From the NCBI RefSeq assembly GCF_001612785.1, contig NZ_BDBC01000001.1, forward strand, positions 1 to 64,000: 64,000 bases of DNA. The letters run 5' to 3'. Positions within the stretch are counted from its first letter, which is position 1. Each line of letters starts with the position of its first letter. The notes beneath the pieces were generated by a model, which was not told the origin of the DNA, made no database searches, and saw nothing but the letters and a program-made list of their open reading frames with translations. Below, piece after piece: positions 6,115 through 14,266 of this stretch. Made by a program: the position numbers and the translations under genes. Source of the stretch: Nocardia beijingensis NBRC 16342. GTDB taxonomy: Bacteria; Actinomycetota; Actinomycetes; Mycobacteriales; Mycobacteriaceae.

Positions 6115-6156
6115 CTCGTAATGAAAAGGTCGGGGGTTCGATTCCCCCAGGCGGCT
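6115..6156 (+). other. 3' part of a tRNA-Thr(CGT)-like gene, probable attR
   Basis: CTCGTAA (6115-6121) fits a tRNA-Thr anticodon loop with anticodon CGT. It is followed by TGAA, a variable loop, the T arm GGGGG-TTCGATT-CCCCC (6132-6148) and the acceptor strand AGGCGGC (6149-6155). The matching 5' anticodon strand (TTCA) is absent and no proper D arm can be drawn. CCGCCT at 6088-6093 could pair with the acceptor, but the spacing to the anticodon loop is about 3 nt too short. This is what remains at the distal end after an element integrates into a tRNA 3' end. A degenerate tRNA pseudogene is the alternative. Confidence 0.65.
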
Positions 6157-6261
6157 CAAAGACCATCAGCCGTACCGGTCACACCGCGACCCTGACCGCT
6201 CGTCGCGGGCTCCATCGAACTGGGGCTCATGGACCTGCGTGCGCGTCGGAGAGCTCGGTAG

Positions 6262-7545
6262 CTAGGCGGCGATCAGCTCGGCGGGCATGGAGCGGTAGGC
6301 GTGCAGATTTCGCAGGGGATGGGGGGTCGGCGGGCCGTCCAGGCGAAGCTTCGGATAGCGCTCGAAGAGGATTCGCAGCCCGACGGCGCCCTCCAGCCGG
6401 GCCAGCCTGGCCCCTAGGCACCCGTGGATCCCGCTGCTGAACGCGAGATGTTCCGCGGCGTTTTCCCTGGTCACATCGAATCTTTGGGGATCGGGGAAGA
6501 CCGTGGGGTCGTTGTTGGCGCCCGCCAACGACAGCAGGACCAGGGAACCCGATTTGATGTGCTGGCCATCGATGTCGACGTCACACCTCGCGACCCGGCC
6601 GGTCATCCGCACGGGACCGTCGTAGCGGAGGATTTCCTCCACCGCGTTCGGCCATAGCTCCGGCTGCGCGGCCAGCAGCTCCAACTGGTCCGGATGGCTT
6701 GTCAGGAGGACGATTCCGTTGCCGAGCATGTTCACTGTCGTCAAGAATCCGGCGTCCAGTAACAGGGCCGCGTTGGCCACCTGCTCGCGGCGGGTGAGCT
6801 CGCCACCTGTCACCAGCATGCTGAGTACGCGGTTGTCCGGTTCGGCGGTGAGCCGGTCGAAGTAGTGGTCGAAGTACTGTTCGACCTCGACCAGGTCTTC
6901 CATGGCGTGGCGGTAGGTGGTCCAGGCCAGGCCGCGCTCGAGCAGTGGCGCGCCGGTGTCTCCCCATCTCAGCAAGGTCGAATGCATGTCGGCGGGCAAC
7001 CCGAGCATTTCGGCGATGATCGTTACGGGCAGTTGTGCGGAGAAGTCGTTGATCAGATCCGGGCGAGGCTTCGATTCCATGCGGTGGAGCAGGTCTTCGG
7101 TGACTTCGGTTACCCGCTCCTCCAGCACGGCGATGGCTTTCGGGCCGAATGCCTGCCGGACCGAGCGTCGGTACCGAGTGTGATCCGGCGGATCGGCCAC
7201 CAGCATCGAGGGCGGTTCCGCGAGGTTGGGAAGTCCCAGATCCGTCTTTCCCATCATCCAGCGGATCGGCTTCGGCAGCGCTGGATGGATCGGCGTGACC
7301 ACACCGAAGCGCCGGTCTCGGAGGATGAGTCGGCACAGTTCGTGGTCCGCCGTCACGTGTACGCCCGACATACCGGGAATGCGCCCCCGCCGCCGGATCT
7401 CCTCGATGTACGGCGAGGAGCCGAGCAACCGATCCTGACCGATGGCGATTTGCCCGAGAGGATCGCCCCGACGCGCCGCCCACTGGAGATAGGTTCGTAG
7501 CACGCCATGAGTGAGTAGCCACCGGATCCACGCGCGAGTCAACAT
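6262..7545 (-). CDS. Cytochrome P450
   Basis: 427 aa. Two ATGs lie close together; the second (7545) has GAGGAG at a proper 6-nt distance and is preferred. P450 hallmarks appear in order: I-helix DAGFLTTVNML (AGxxT variant), K-helix EEILR, and the haem loop FSSGIHGCLGARLARLE with the Cys ligand near residue 370. It is a soluble bacterial class I type needing ferredoxin and reductase partners, none of which are adjacent. It is divergent from a cholesterol-oxidase-like gene, 186 nt apart, so a sterol, terpenoid or fatty-acid substrate is possible, but the substrate cannot be read from sequence. Confidence 0.9.
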   Translation of the reverse strand: MLTRAWIRWLLTHGVLRTYLQWAARRGDPLGQIAIGQDRLLGSSPYIEEIRRRGRIPGMSGVHVTADHELCRLILRDRRFGVVTPIHPALPKPIRWMMGKTDLGLPNLAEPPSMLVADPPDHTRYRRSVRQAFGPKAIAVLEERVTEVTEDLLHRMESKPRPDLINDFSAQLPVTIIAEMLGLPADMHSTLLRWGDTGAPLLERGLAWTTYRHAMEDLVEVEQYFDHYFDRLTAEPDNRVLSMLVTGGELTRREQVANAALLLDAGFLTTVNMLGNGIVLLTSHPDQLELLAAQPELWPNAVEEILRYDGPVRMTGRVARCDVDIDGQHIKSGSLVLLSLAGANNDPTVFPDPQRFDVTRENAAEHLAFSSGIHGCLGARLARLEGAVGLRILFERYPKLRLDGPPTPHPLRNLHAYRSMPAELIAA

Positions 7546-7731
7546 CGACATCTCCTCACTCCCGACCCACTGCTCATAATAGGAGTAGCTGCGACATAGC
7601 GCTGCTGTTGGTTCTGTCGACTTTCGCCCCCATGATGCGGTGGTCTACCGGGACGGGAAGGTAGTACGCATGGTTGTCACGTTTGGTTGCTGGAGGTGAC
7701 GGCACGACGGTTGGATCGGGCCGGAGGCCCA

Positions 7732-9354
7732 ATGGACCGGCGTCGTTTCGTCAAGAGTGCCGCGACGATGCTGAGTCTGGCGGGTGTAGGTACGGCCGCG
7801 TCCGCGGCATGGGCGGACAACTACATCCCGAGCCCGAGAACGGCGATGTATCGCATGCTGGTGCCGGAGATCTTCGCCCCGCTGCCGGATCCGGCCGACC
7901 ATGTTCCTGCCATCGTCGTCGGATCGGGCTTCGGGGCATCGGTCACCGCGCTGCGCCTGGCGCAGTCGGGGATCGAGGTCGCGGTGCTCGAGCGCGGGTC
8001 CCGATGGCCGAATGATCCATGGCGTGACATCTTCGCCACCGATACGATCCCGGATGGCCGCGGTTTCTGGTACCGCACCACCTTCACCGGGGTGAACCGG
8101 ATCCCGCTGGCGATCGATCCGTTCGGCGGGGTCCTCGATGTCACGAGTTACCCGGGCATGGACGTGTGGCGCGGTGCGTGTGTGGGCGGTGGCTCGGTGG
8201 TGTTCACCGGGGTGATGATCGAGCCGGAGCAGCGGTTCTTCGAGCATGTTTTCCGCGGCGTGGTCGACTACCACGAGATGCACGACGTCTACTACCCCAA
8301 GGTACGGAATGTCCTGCGCCCCAGTGTTATTCCGGAGGACATCTACAGCTCTTTCGCGTTCGCGCACTCGCGGGCCTGGGACGAACAGGTTCGTGTGGCA
8401 GGCTACGCGCCGCAGCGTATCGACGGCACATGGAACTGGGACGTCATCCGCGATGAGCTGGCTTTGCGATCGAGGCCGTCGGCGACGGTCGGCAATTCGA
8501 ACCTCGGCAATTCCAACGGCGCGAAGTTCGACCTCAACCAGAACTACCTCCGCTATGCCGAGCAGACCGGCCGCGCCCGGATCTATCCCGGCCATCGCGT
8601 GGACGCCATCGCGAAGGAACCGGGAGCGTCGGGCCGCTATACCGTCGACGTGACCAAACTCGCCCCGACCGGTGATGTGCTGCGCACTCGGACGTTGACC
8701 TGCGACATGCTGTTCCTGGGCGCGGGCTCCATCGGCACCTCCGAGTTGTTGGTGCGTGCGCGGGAGACCGGTGCGCTGCCGAACCTGAACGAGCACGTCG
8801 GCGAAGGCTGGGGCAGCAACGGCGATGTGGCCTTGGCCCGGCCGCTCAGCACGTTCCAGGTGGGCACGCAGGGCACGCCGTCCGCGAGCCGGATCCTCGA
8901 CGAGGCGGGCGTACCCGTGGCGCTGGAGAGCTGGTATATCCCCGGCACGACGCCGTTCGACGTCACCCTTCTCGCGTCGTTGGGCATCGTGCTCGACGAC
9001 ACCCGTGGCCGGTTCGTCTGTGACCCGTCCGACGGGCGCGTGGTCCTGGACTGGCCGGACGGCGGCGCCGCGGGCTATCTCGAGCGAGCGCGGGAAGTGA
9101 ACGACAACGCGGCCTGCAACTGTCGGCCCATCTCCAGGCCTGCCGTCGACGCGGATGCCTCGTTCACCTCCCATCCGCTGGGCGGCGCGGTGCTCGGGCT
9201 CGCGACCGACGGCTACGGCCGGGTGCGTGGTTACCGAAACCTCTACGTCATGGACGGGGCGGCAGTGCCAGGTAGCACCGGAACGGTGAACCCCTCACTG
9301 ACGATCAGCGCGCTGGCCGAGCGCAATATCGAACAGATCATCCGAGAACTATGA
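7732..9354 (+). CDS. Tat-exported cholesterol-oxidase-like GMC oxidoreductase
   Basis: 540 aa. The ATG at 7732 has GGAGG 5 nt upstream. Residues 1-28 are a twin-arginine signal (MDRRRFVKSAATML, then AASAAWA). The FAD-binding motif VVGSGFGASVTALRLAQSGI follows near residue 60. The C-terminus (SHPLGGAVLG, YGRVRGYRNLYVMDG, GTVNPSLTISALAERN) closely follows class I cholesterol oxidases, which oxidise 3-beta-hydroxysterols and isomerise the product with O2 as acceptor. It overlaps the downstream SDR by 4 nt, suggesting a joint dehydrogenase pathway. Secreted sterol oxidase is the best call; another secreted GMC alcohol oxidase is possible. Confidence 0.82.
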   Translation: MDRRRFVKSAATMLSLAGVGTAASAAWADNYIPSPRTAMYRMLVPEIFAPLPDPADHVPAIVVGSGFGASVTALRLAQSGIEVAVLERGSRWPNDPWRDIFATDTIPDGRGFWYRTTFTGVNRIPLAIDPFGGVLDVTSYPGMDVWRGACVGGGSVVFTGVMIEPEQRFFEHVFRGVVDYHEMHDVYYPKVRNVLRPSVIPEDIYSSFAFAHSRAWDEQVRVAGYAPQRIDGTWNWDVIRDELALRSRPSATVGNSNLGNSNGAKFDLNQNYLRYAEQTGRARIYPGHRVDAIAKEPGASGRYTVDVTKLAPTGDVLRTRTLTCDMLFLGAGSIGTSELLVRARETGALPNLNEHVGEGWGSNGDVALARPLSTFQVGTQGTPSASRILDEAGVPVALESWYIPGTTPFDVTLLASLGIVLDDTRGRFVCDPSDGRVVLDWPDGGAAGYLERAREVNDNAACNCRPISRPAVDADASFTSHPLGGAVLGLATDGYGRVRGYRNLYVMDGAAVPGSTGTVNPSLTISALAERNIEQIIREL

Positions 9355-10220
9355 ACGGGAATCCGGCCACGAATCGTGGACGGTCGCTCGCCGAACGGCT
9401 GGCGATCCGGCTGATGTATCCGACGTTTCAGCCCACCGAGGAATCATTGCGCGCGGCTGTCGCAGGCAAGGTGGTGCTGGTGACCGGAGCCTCGCACGGT
9501 ATCGGCAAGGCCAGTGCCAGAAAGCTGGCCGGGGCGGGGGCGGTGGTGGCGCTGGTCGCCCGTTCCCATCCTGAACTGGAACAGCTGGCCGCCGACATCG
9601 CCGCCGAGGGCGGCGCAGCCCACGCCTACCCGACCGACCTGACCGACATGGATGCCGTCGACCTGCTCGGCCGGACGCTGCTGGCCGAGTACGGGCACAT
9701 CGATGTCGTGATCAGCAACGCGGGAAAGTCGATCCGGCGGCCCATTGCCGAGTCCTACGACCGCTTCCACGATTTCACCCGCACCATCGACGTCAATTAT
9801 CTGGGCCCGGTGCGGTTGCTGCTCGATCTGTTACCCAATATGCGTGCGCGCAAGCAGGGACATATCGTCAACGTCTCCACCTGGGGCGTGCTCATGCCGC
9901 CGGGTCCGCGCTGGTCGGCTTACTTCGCCTCGAAAGCGGCCTTCGATGTCTGGCTGCGCAGCGTCGCCCTCGAGATCGCCTGCGACGATGTCACCACCAC
10001 CTCCGTCTACATGCCACTGGTCCACACCAGAATGAGCGCCCCGACCGACTTCAGCCGCATCCCCGGTCTGACCGTCGACGAAGCCTCCGACCTCATCTCG
10101 CACGCGGTCACCGTCAAACCCCGTGACATCGCCCCATGGTGGGCGGTCCGGGTGCAAGCCTGGTCCTCCGTCCACCGCGACCGAGCCCGGCGAATCCTGG
10201 AGCGTAGGTACCGTCGTTGA
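9351..10220 (+). CDS. Short-chain dehydrogenase/reductase
   Basis: 289 aa. The ATG overlaps the stop of the GMC gene (ATGA), so the two are translationally coupled. The Rossmann motif TGASHGIG is near residue 45, NAGKS near 125, and the catalytic Ser-Tyr-Lys set appears as STWG followed by YFASK. A 38-residue N-terminal extension precedes the fold and the C-terminus is Arg-rich. It resembles mycobacterial SDRs that act on lipid or sterol alcohols. The exact substrate is unknown. Confidence 0.87.
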   Translation: MNGNPATNRGRSLAERLAIRLMYPTFQPTEESLRAAVAGKVVLVTGASHGIGKASARKLAGAGAVVALVARSHPELEQLAADIAAEGGAAHAYPTDLTDMDAVDLLGRTLLAEYGHIDVVISNAGKSIRRPIAESYDRFHDFTRTIDVNYLGPVRLLLDLLPNMRARKQGHIVNVSTWGVLMPPGPRWSAYFASKAAFDVWLRSVALEIACDDVTTTSVYMPLVHTRMSAPTDFSRIPGLTVDEASDLISHAVTVKPRDIAPWWAVRVQAWSSVHRDRARRILERRYRR

Positions 10221-10243
10221 TCCTGGGCCGCGGAGCGATCAAG

Positions 10244-10452
10244 GGTGGGCGTTCGCGGGATCTTCTGCGAAGTTCGTGACTTCACCGTCGTCCTGTTCGA
10301 CGACGTGGGCGCGGGCGCTCGGATCTCTCGGGATGTACCCCTCCCCGTATTCCGGGATGGACGGTTACGTCGAGGATGTGCTGGCGCTGCTGCTGGGGCC
10401 GGTGGTCTTCGTGGGCACTCGCTCAGCGCGACGATGGCCGTGCTCGCCGCCG
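10244..10452 (+). pseudogene. Decayed partial duplicate of the rsbQ-like gene
   Basis: The sequence aligns with the rsbQ-like locus around 13416-13770. Both start at GGTGGGCGTTCG, then share the stretches for FTVVLFD, MDGYVEDVLALL, GPVVFVG and SATMAVLAA. The copy lacks the part matching about 13450-13582 (start codon and first about 40 codons), has further small indels that break the frame and stops matching at about 10452. It is therefore a non-functional internal fragment, left 3.2 kb from the intact gene, in the gap between the SDR and DoxX genes. Confidence 0.8.
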
Positions 10453-10472
10453 TGCTGGGGTGTCGACGTCCT

Positions 10473-10820
10473 TTACGCGGCGACGCCCAGACCCAGCGCG
10501 ATCGCGACCGGGATCAGGTACAGCATCGGAAACGCCACGGTCTTGTACGAGCGGGCCCGCAGCACGATGATCACCGCGCCCGCGAAGTACAGGATCAGGC
10601 CGATGGCCGCGGCGACTCCGATCGCGGGAACGAAGAGGCCGACGATCAGCCCGAGCGCTCCAGCGGCCTTGGCCAACCCCAGTGGAGTCCACCAGGATTG
10701 CGGCACACCGTATTCCACCAGTGGCTCCACGACGAACGCTGCCCGCCGCAGCAGCGAGAACGCCGAGAAGCCGACCCAGGCGGCAGCGGCGATGGTGACG
10801 ACGACATATGCGGTGCTCAT
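10473..10820 (-). CDS. DoxX-family membrane protein
   Basis: 115 aa with four predicted membrane helices. The pattern LLRRAAFVVEPLVEYGVPQSWWTPLGLAKAAGALGL with the conserved Pro/Trp and LGxxKxxGAxGLIVGL is typical of DoxX-like proteins. ATG start at 10820; Shine-Dalgarno weak (GGGAA). The family is linked to membrane oxidoreductase or stress complexes, but the function of most members is not established. The gene is in the same direction as the secreted protease gene upstream (94 nt gap). Confidence 0.8.
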   Translation of the reverse strand: MSTAYVVVTIAAAAWVGFSAFSLLRRAAFVVEPLVEYGVPQSWWTPLGLAKAAGALGLIVGLFVPAIGVAAAIGLILYFAGAVIIVLRARSYKTVAFPMLYLIPVAIALGLGVAA

Positions 10821-10914
10821 GGCGATTCCCGATTTCTCTGGTGATTCGGATGGGTTCGCCTCGATGACGACGCAGCACGTCGGGGTGTGACATCGAACGG
10901 TCGATGATCTCGGC

Positions 10915-11586
10915 TCAGATGGGCCGGAATCCGGCGCCTATGTCGTTGCGAGCGTCGATGTCGCTGAGGATGGCGTTGATGTCGGTTCCCACTTCGGGTC
11001 CGAGACAACCCATGCCCAAGTAGGCGTTGACCATCCCGACCAGGGTCGAACCGATCACCACCGGCGCGCCGGAGTCGCCTTTGAGCACACACATCTGGGT
11101 CCAGGTGTCCCGGCTGTCGCCCATCATGTCGCCCCAGGCGACACCGCAGGTCTGGCCGGTGGTCCGGCCCTTCTTGCAGACGATGTCGGGGAACTGCGCG
11201 GGAGCGCCGAGATTCTCGATGCGGAACCCACCGACGTCCCGGGCCGGAGCCACCCGTGTGGCGTCGAAGTCGATGACCGCGTAGTCCAGTTCGTGATCGG
11301 CGTAGACGAACCGCCCGAGCACCCCGTAGCTGGGATAGGTGACAGACGTGACGCGCGCTCCAGGTTCACCGCAATGGCCCGCGGTCAGACCTACCAATCG
11401 GCCTGCCGCGTCGTAGCCGATGGTGGTGAGTGTGCATTCGGCTTCGTCATCGATCGCGATTCCCGATCCACCGCCTATCGGCGGCGGCGGTAACTGCGGA
11501 ACACCGGCCGCCGTGCCTGCACCCACCGAGAGCGGGCCGCAAGCCAGGGCCGCCGCGGCGACAACCTTCATCCACGCACCAGCCAT
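10915..11586 (-). CDS. Secreted chymotrypsin-like serine protease (S1 family)
   Basis: 223 aa. The ATG at 11586 has GGGAGG 5 nt upstream; an ATG four codons earlier is less well spaced. Residues 1-27 form a Sec signal peptide ending ...AGTAAG. The catalytic triad is visible: His in TAGHCGEPG, Asp in HELDYAVIDF, Ser in KGDSGAPV. Cysteines at CTLTTIG/GHCG, VCKKG/QTCG and MCVLKG/GCLG suggest three disulphides. This matches the short actinobacterial streptogrisin-like or trypsin-like secreted peptidases without a long pro-region. Substrate unknown. Confidence 0.85.
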   Translation of the reverse strand: MAGAWMKVVAAAALACGPLSVGAGTAAGVPQLPPPPIGGGSGIAIDDEAECTLTTIGYDAAGRLVGLTAGHCGEPGARVTSVTYPSYGVLGRFVYADHELDYAVIDFDATRVAPARDVGGFRIENLGAPAQFPDIVCKKGRTTGQTCGVAWGDMMGDSRDTWTQMCVLKGDSGAPVVIGSTLVGMVNAYLGMGCLGPEVGTDINAILSDIDARNDIGAGFRPI

Positions 11587-11797
11587 CGTTCCTCCCATCG
11601 GGTCGAGCCCAGTTCCGGCGACACGACTCCAGCCGTACCGGACGAACTCGGCACCGCATTGTCATCGATCGCGAAACTCCGGCGGCAACAAGGGGTTCCG
11701 CGCGTCGCTTGTTCGGGCTACCCACGCCTACGAAAGGGAAACCGGGGGCCGATGAGAAAGCCGTCGGCAGCCGAACCGAAGGGGTCGTGCGGCGATA

Positions 11798-11992
11798 TCA
11801 CTGGGAGGGGAGGATTTTCGACGTCGCCGAGATCGCCGCGCCCAGCAACACTGTCGCCGCGGCGGCGGTTCCGGCGGAGCCGGTGAGGACGGTGATGCCA
11901 ACGGAGAGGACCAAGCAGGTGAACAGGGCCAGGACTGCGGTACCCCACTCCGCCCCTGCGATTCGGGTTGGCCGGTTTCGCATCGCTGTCAT
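11798..11992 (-). CDS. Small two-helix membrane protein, tentative
   Basis: 64 aa from the ATG at 11992, or 61 from 11983. After a basic N-terminus (RNRPTRIAGAEW) come two hydrophobic stretches, VLALFTCLVLSVGITVL and TAAAATVLLGAAI, ending KILPSQ. Shine-Dalgarno is weak. A perfect inverted repeat GCTGTCA-TAAC-TGACAGC (11985-12002) overlaps the start and could be an operator. Codon bias is actinobacterial. Family not recognised; the gene is plausible but unproven. The remaining sequence from 11587 to 11797 and 12003 to 12083 shows no gene. Confidence 0.4.
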   Translation of the reverse strand: MTAMRNRPTRIAGAEWGTAVLALFTCLVLSVGITVLTGSAGTAAAATVLLGAAISATSKILPSQ

Positions 11993-12083
11993 AACTGACA
12001 GCTACCCGCCAGCATCCATCTGAAACCGGCGCGGGCCGTCACCGTGGCAGGTTGTTCCGGCCCGGTCGGATAAGTCGCAGCGG

Positions 12084-12839
12084 TTATCGCTCGAGTTGGG
12101 ACAGGCTGAACGCGGTGAGGAATCCCGCCACCGTGATCAGTCCGACCCACAGATGGGCGTTTTCGAATGCTTCGGGGATCATGGTGTCGGCGATCATGGA
12201 CAGGATCGCGCCGCCGGCCAGGGCGGTGATCGCGGCAAGCACGGCAGGCTGGGCGCCGCCGAGCAGTCCGTAACCCGACATCGCCGCCACTGCGCTGATG
12301 ATCGCGATCCCACTCCAGAGCGTGAACACGTAGCGGCGGGAGCGGCCTCCTCGGCGCATTCCCGCCGCGCTGGACAGGCCTTCGGGGATATTGCTGATGA
12401 ACACCGCGGCTACGGTCACCATGCTGACGGCTCCGCCGCCGAGCAGGCTGGTGCCGATGACGATGGACTCGGGGACGCCGTCGAGCAACGCGCCCAAGGC
12501 GATGGCCGTCCCGGAGCCGGATTGTTCGGATTCGCTGGGCTGCTGATCTCCGGAGCGTTTGCGGTGCCTGGCGCCGCGGTGCGCCAAAGCGAGGTTCGCC
12601 AGGGTGTAGCTCACCGCGCCGGTCACCGCGCCGAGTGCCGTAGGTGCCAGTCCGGCGCGTTCGTGAGCTTCGGCTATCAGTTCGAACGACACCGCCGACA
12701 ACAGCACTCCGCTACCGAAACCCATGATGCTGGCGATGATCTTCGTCGGGATGCGCGCGAAATAGCCGACCAAAGCTCCTGCCAGCAAGGCGGATCCGGC
12801 CAGAAGCCCCCATCCACCCGCAGCCCACAACCCTGACAC
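12084..12839 (-). CDS. ZIP-family metal transporter, divergent
   Basis: 251 aa. The GTG at 12839 has GAGGAGAGGG about 9 nt upstream; longer starts give a polar, low-quality extension. Eight membrane helices with ZIP layout: helix IV carries LLDGVPESIVIGTSL and helix V SNIPEGLSSAAGM. A His-poor loop (GARHRKRSGDQQ) sits between helices III and IV. ZIP proteins import Zn2+ or other divalent metals. The usual helix IV HNxPEG and helix V HExPHE histidines are replaced here (DGVPES, NIPEG), so the metal site is non-canonical. Confidence 0.78.
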   Translation of the reverse strand: MSGLWAAGGWGLLAGSALLAGALVGYFARIPTKIIASIMGFGSGVLLSAVSFELIAEAHERAGLAPTALGAVTGAVSYTLANLALAHRGARHRKRSGDQQPSESEQSGSGTAIALGALLDGVPESIVIGTSLLGGGAVSMVTVAAVFISNIPEGLSSAAGMRRGGRSRRYVFTLWSGIAIISAVAAMSGYGLLGGAQPAVLAAITALAGGAILSMIADTMIPEAFENAHLWVGLITVAGFLTAFSLSQLER

Positions 12840-13456
12840 CGAAGATCCCTCTCCTCTGCCGCCCAACACCCAACCGATGCCGACGAGCGCGCTGTTACCT
12901 CTGTCGGAGCTACCCGCACCGGCGAGTCGGAAACGAGACGCCGATCCAGGCTCTGGTGTACACGGCGGCCCGATGAACGAGGACTCGGGGAGGATGGGCT
13001 GCGCTGGAGTTTGTCTCTCGAGGTGGGGTTCAATTCGTCGCGGCGAAGCCACTTCTCGGCGTCATGTGTCGAATCACGACTGGCAGCGCCGGGCCGGGAC
13101 AGCCAGCGGATGCGCCGATCTGATGCGTTCCCCCCCTTGGACGAGCCGACAAGCGGTCTCATCCGCAGTGCGCCGGATGAGACGACACGAGTCTCAGGCA
13201 AATCGCTGGAGTGTGCGTCGGCCACTTCCAGCCGTCCGCTGTCGCGGGTGGGCGCATGCCTGTGGCCGGGCGTCTCAGTTCCGTCGGCAAACCTCGAGGC
13301 ATGTCGGCGGGTGCCCGGTGTGACGCCGGGTAGGTAGCGGCTCTCGGTGCAACGGCCTCGGCATCTGTTGTCACCGGAGGCTCCGCGTCGATGGCGCTCG
13401 CCGGGCGGAGCTGCCCGGGGTGGGCGTTCGGGCGAATTTTCTGCGAAGGTGTCTGT
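12840..13456. other. Intergenic region without a supported gene
   Basis: The 617 nt between the divergent zip-like and rsbQ-like genes hold open frames on both strands with Arg/Ser-rich, family-less translations and no convincing start. A C-run at 13130-13137 and several GC-rich imperfect repeats are seen. The last about 40 nt are shared with the decayed rsbQ copy at 10244. Confidence 0.4.
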
Positions 13457-14266
13457 GTGGACGTATTGAGCAGGAACCATGTGAGCGTGCGAGGCAAGAT
13501 CGGCGCGCCTGTGGTCGTGCTCGCCCACGGATTCGGCTGTGACCAGCACATGTGGCGGCTGGTCGTGCCGGTACTGGAGCGTGACTTCACCGTCGTCCTG
13601 TTCGACCACGTGGGCGCGGGCCGCTCGGATCTCTCGGCGTGGAGCCCGTCCCGGTATTCCAGTATGGACGGTTACGTCGAGGATGTGCTGGCGCTGCTGC
13701 ACGGGCTGGAGCTAGGGCCGGTGGTCTTCGTGGGGCACTCGGTCAGCGCGACGATGGCCGTGCTCGCCGCCGCACGCGAACCCGCGGCATTCGCCGGACT
13801 GGTCCTGGTCACGCCCTCGCCGTGCTTCATCGATGATCCGGTGACCGGGTACCGGGGCGGTTTCAGCGCCGCCGACATCGAGGAGCTCCTCGAAGCGCTC
13901 GACGCGAACTATCTGGGCTGGTCGGGTGCGATGGCGCCGGTCATCATGGGCAACCCGGACCGTCCCGAGCTGGGCGAGGAACTCACCAATAGTTTCTGTC
14001 GCACCGACCCGGAGATCGCGCGCGTGTTCGCCCGCGTCACGTTCCTGTCCGACAACCGGGACGATCTGGACGCGGTGGGCGTACCCACGCTGATCTTGCA
14101 ATGCTCCGCCGACGCCATCGCCCCACCCGAAGTCGGGGCGTTCGTCCACGAACGGATCAGGGGCAGCAGGCTGGTCACGCTCACCGCGACCGGACACTGT
14201 CCCCAGCTCAGTTCTCCCGCCGAGACCGCCGCCGCCATCGCCGCCTTCGCCGCCGAGACCGGATGA
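13457..14266 (+). CDS. rsbQ: RsbQ-like alpha/beta hydrolase
   Basis: 269 aa. The GTG at 13457 has GAAGG 7 nt upstream. Hydrolase features: oxyanion region AHGFGCDQHMW, nucleophile elbow GHSVSATM, Asp in LQCSADAIAPP and His in TGHCPQLS. Together with the N-terminus RNHVSVRGK these match RsbQ. In Bacillus, RsbQ is an energy-stress signalling hydrolase that activates the PAS-PP2C phosphatase RsbP. The downstream gene overlaps by 4 nt and encodes exactly such a PAS-PP2C protein. The hydrolase is homologous to strigolactone/karrikin receptors, so it probably binds or cleaves a small hydrophobic ligand. A broken copy lies at 10244-10452. Confidence 0.9.
   Translation: MDVLSRNHVSVRGKIGAPVVVLAHGFGCDQHMWRLVVPVLERDFTVVLFDHVGAGRSDLSAWSPSRYSSMDGYVEDVLALLHGLELGPVVFVGHSVSATMAVLAAAREPAAFAGLVLVTPSPCFIDDPVTGYRGGFSAADIEELLEALDANYLGWSGAMAPVIMGNPDRPELGEELTNSFCRTDPEIARVFARVTFLSDNRDDLDAVGVPTLILQCSADAIAPPEVGAFVHERIRGSRLVTLTATGHCPQLSSPAETAAAIAAFAAETG

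Larger units (their letters stand above)
1..6156. mobile_element. Right end of an integrated AICE-like conjugative element (left end outside window)
   Basis: The segment combines a minus-strand run of small overlapping transfer-type genes (DUF2637 protein, Pra-like activator), a divergent GntR/KorSA-like repressor, cargo genes, a toxin-antitoxin pair and structured elements. It stops at the 3' part of a tRNA-Thr-like gene (6115-6156), after which chromosome-type genes begin. This layout is known from pSAM2-type actinomycete integrative and conjugative elements, which integrate into tRNA 3' ends. No integrase, excisionase, replication gene or TraB/FtsK translocase is visible, so they must lie left of the window if the element is intact. 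The boundary is inferred. Confidence 0.62.

Noticed and set aside
6087..6156. Complete functional tRNA gene
   Set aside because: The anticodon 5' strand does not pair, the D arm cannot be drawn and the spacing is about 3 nt short.
7645..9174. 509-codon minus-strand open frame
   Set aside because: Antisense to the cholesterol-oxidase-like gene; His/Arg-rich product without motifs.
12877..13323. 148-codon plus-strand ORF between zip and rsbQ
   Set aside because: Composition is Arg/Ser/Trp-rich and unlike neighbouring proteins, no Shine-Dalgarno, no recognisable family.
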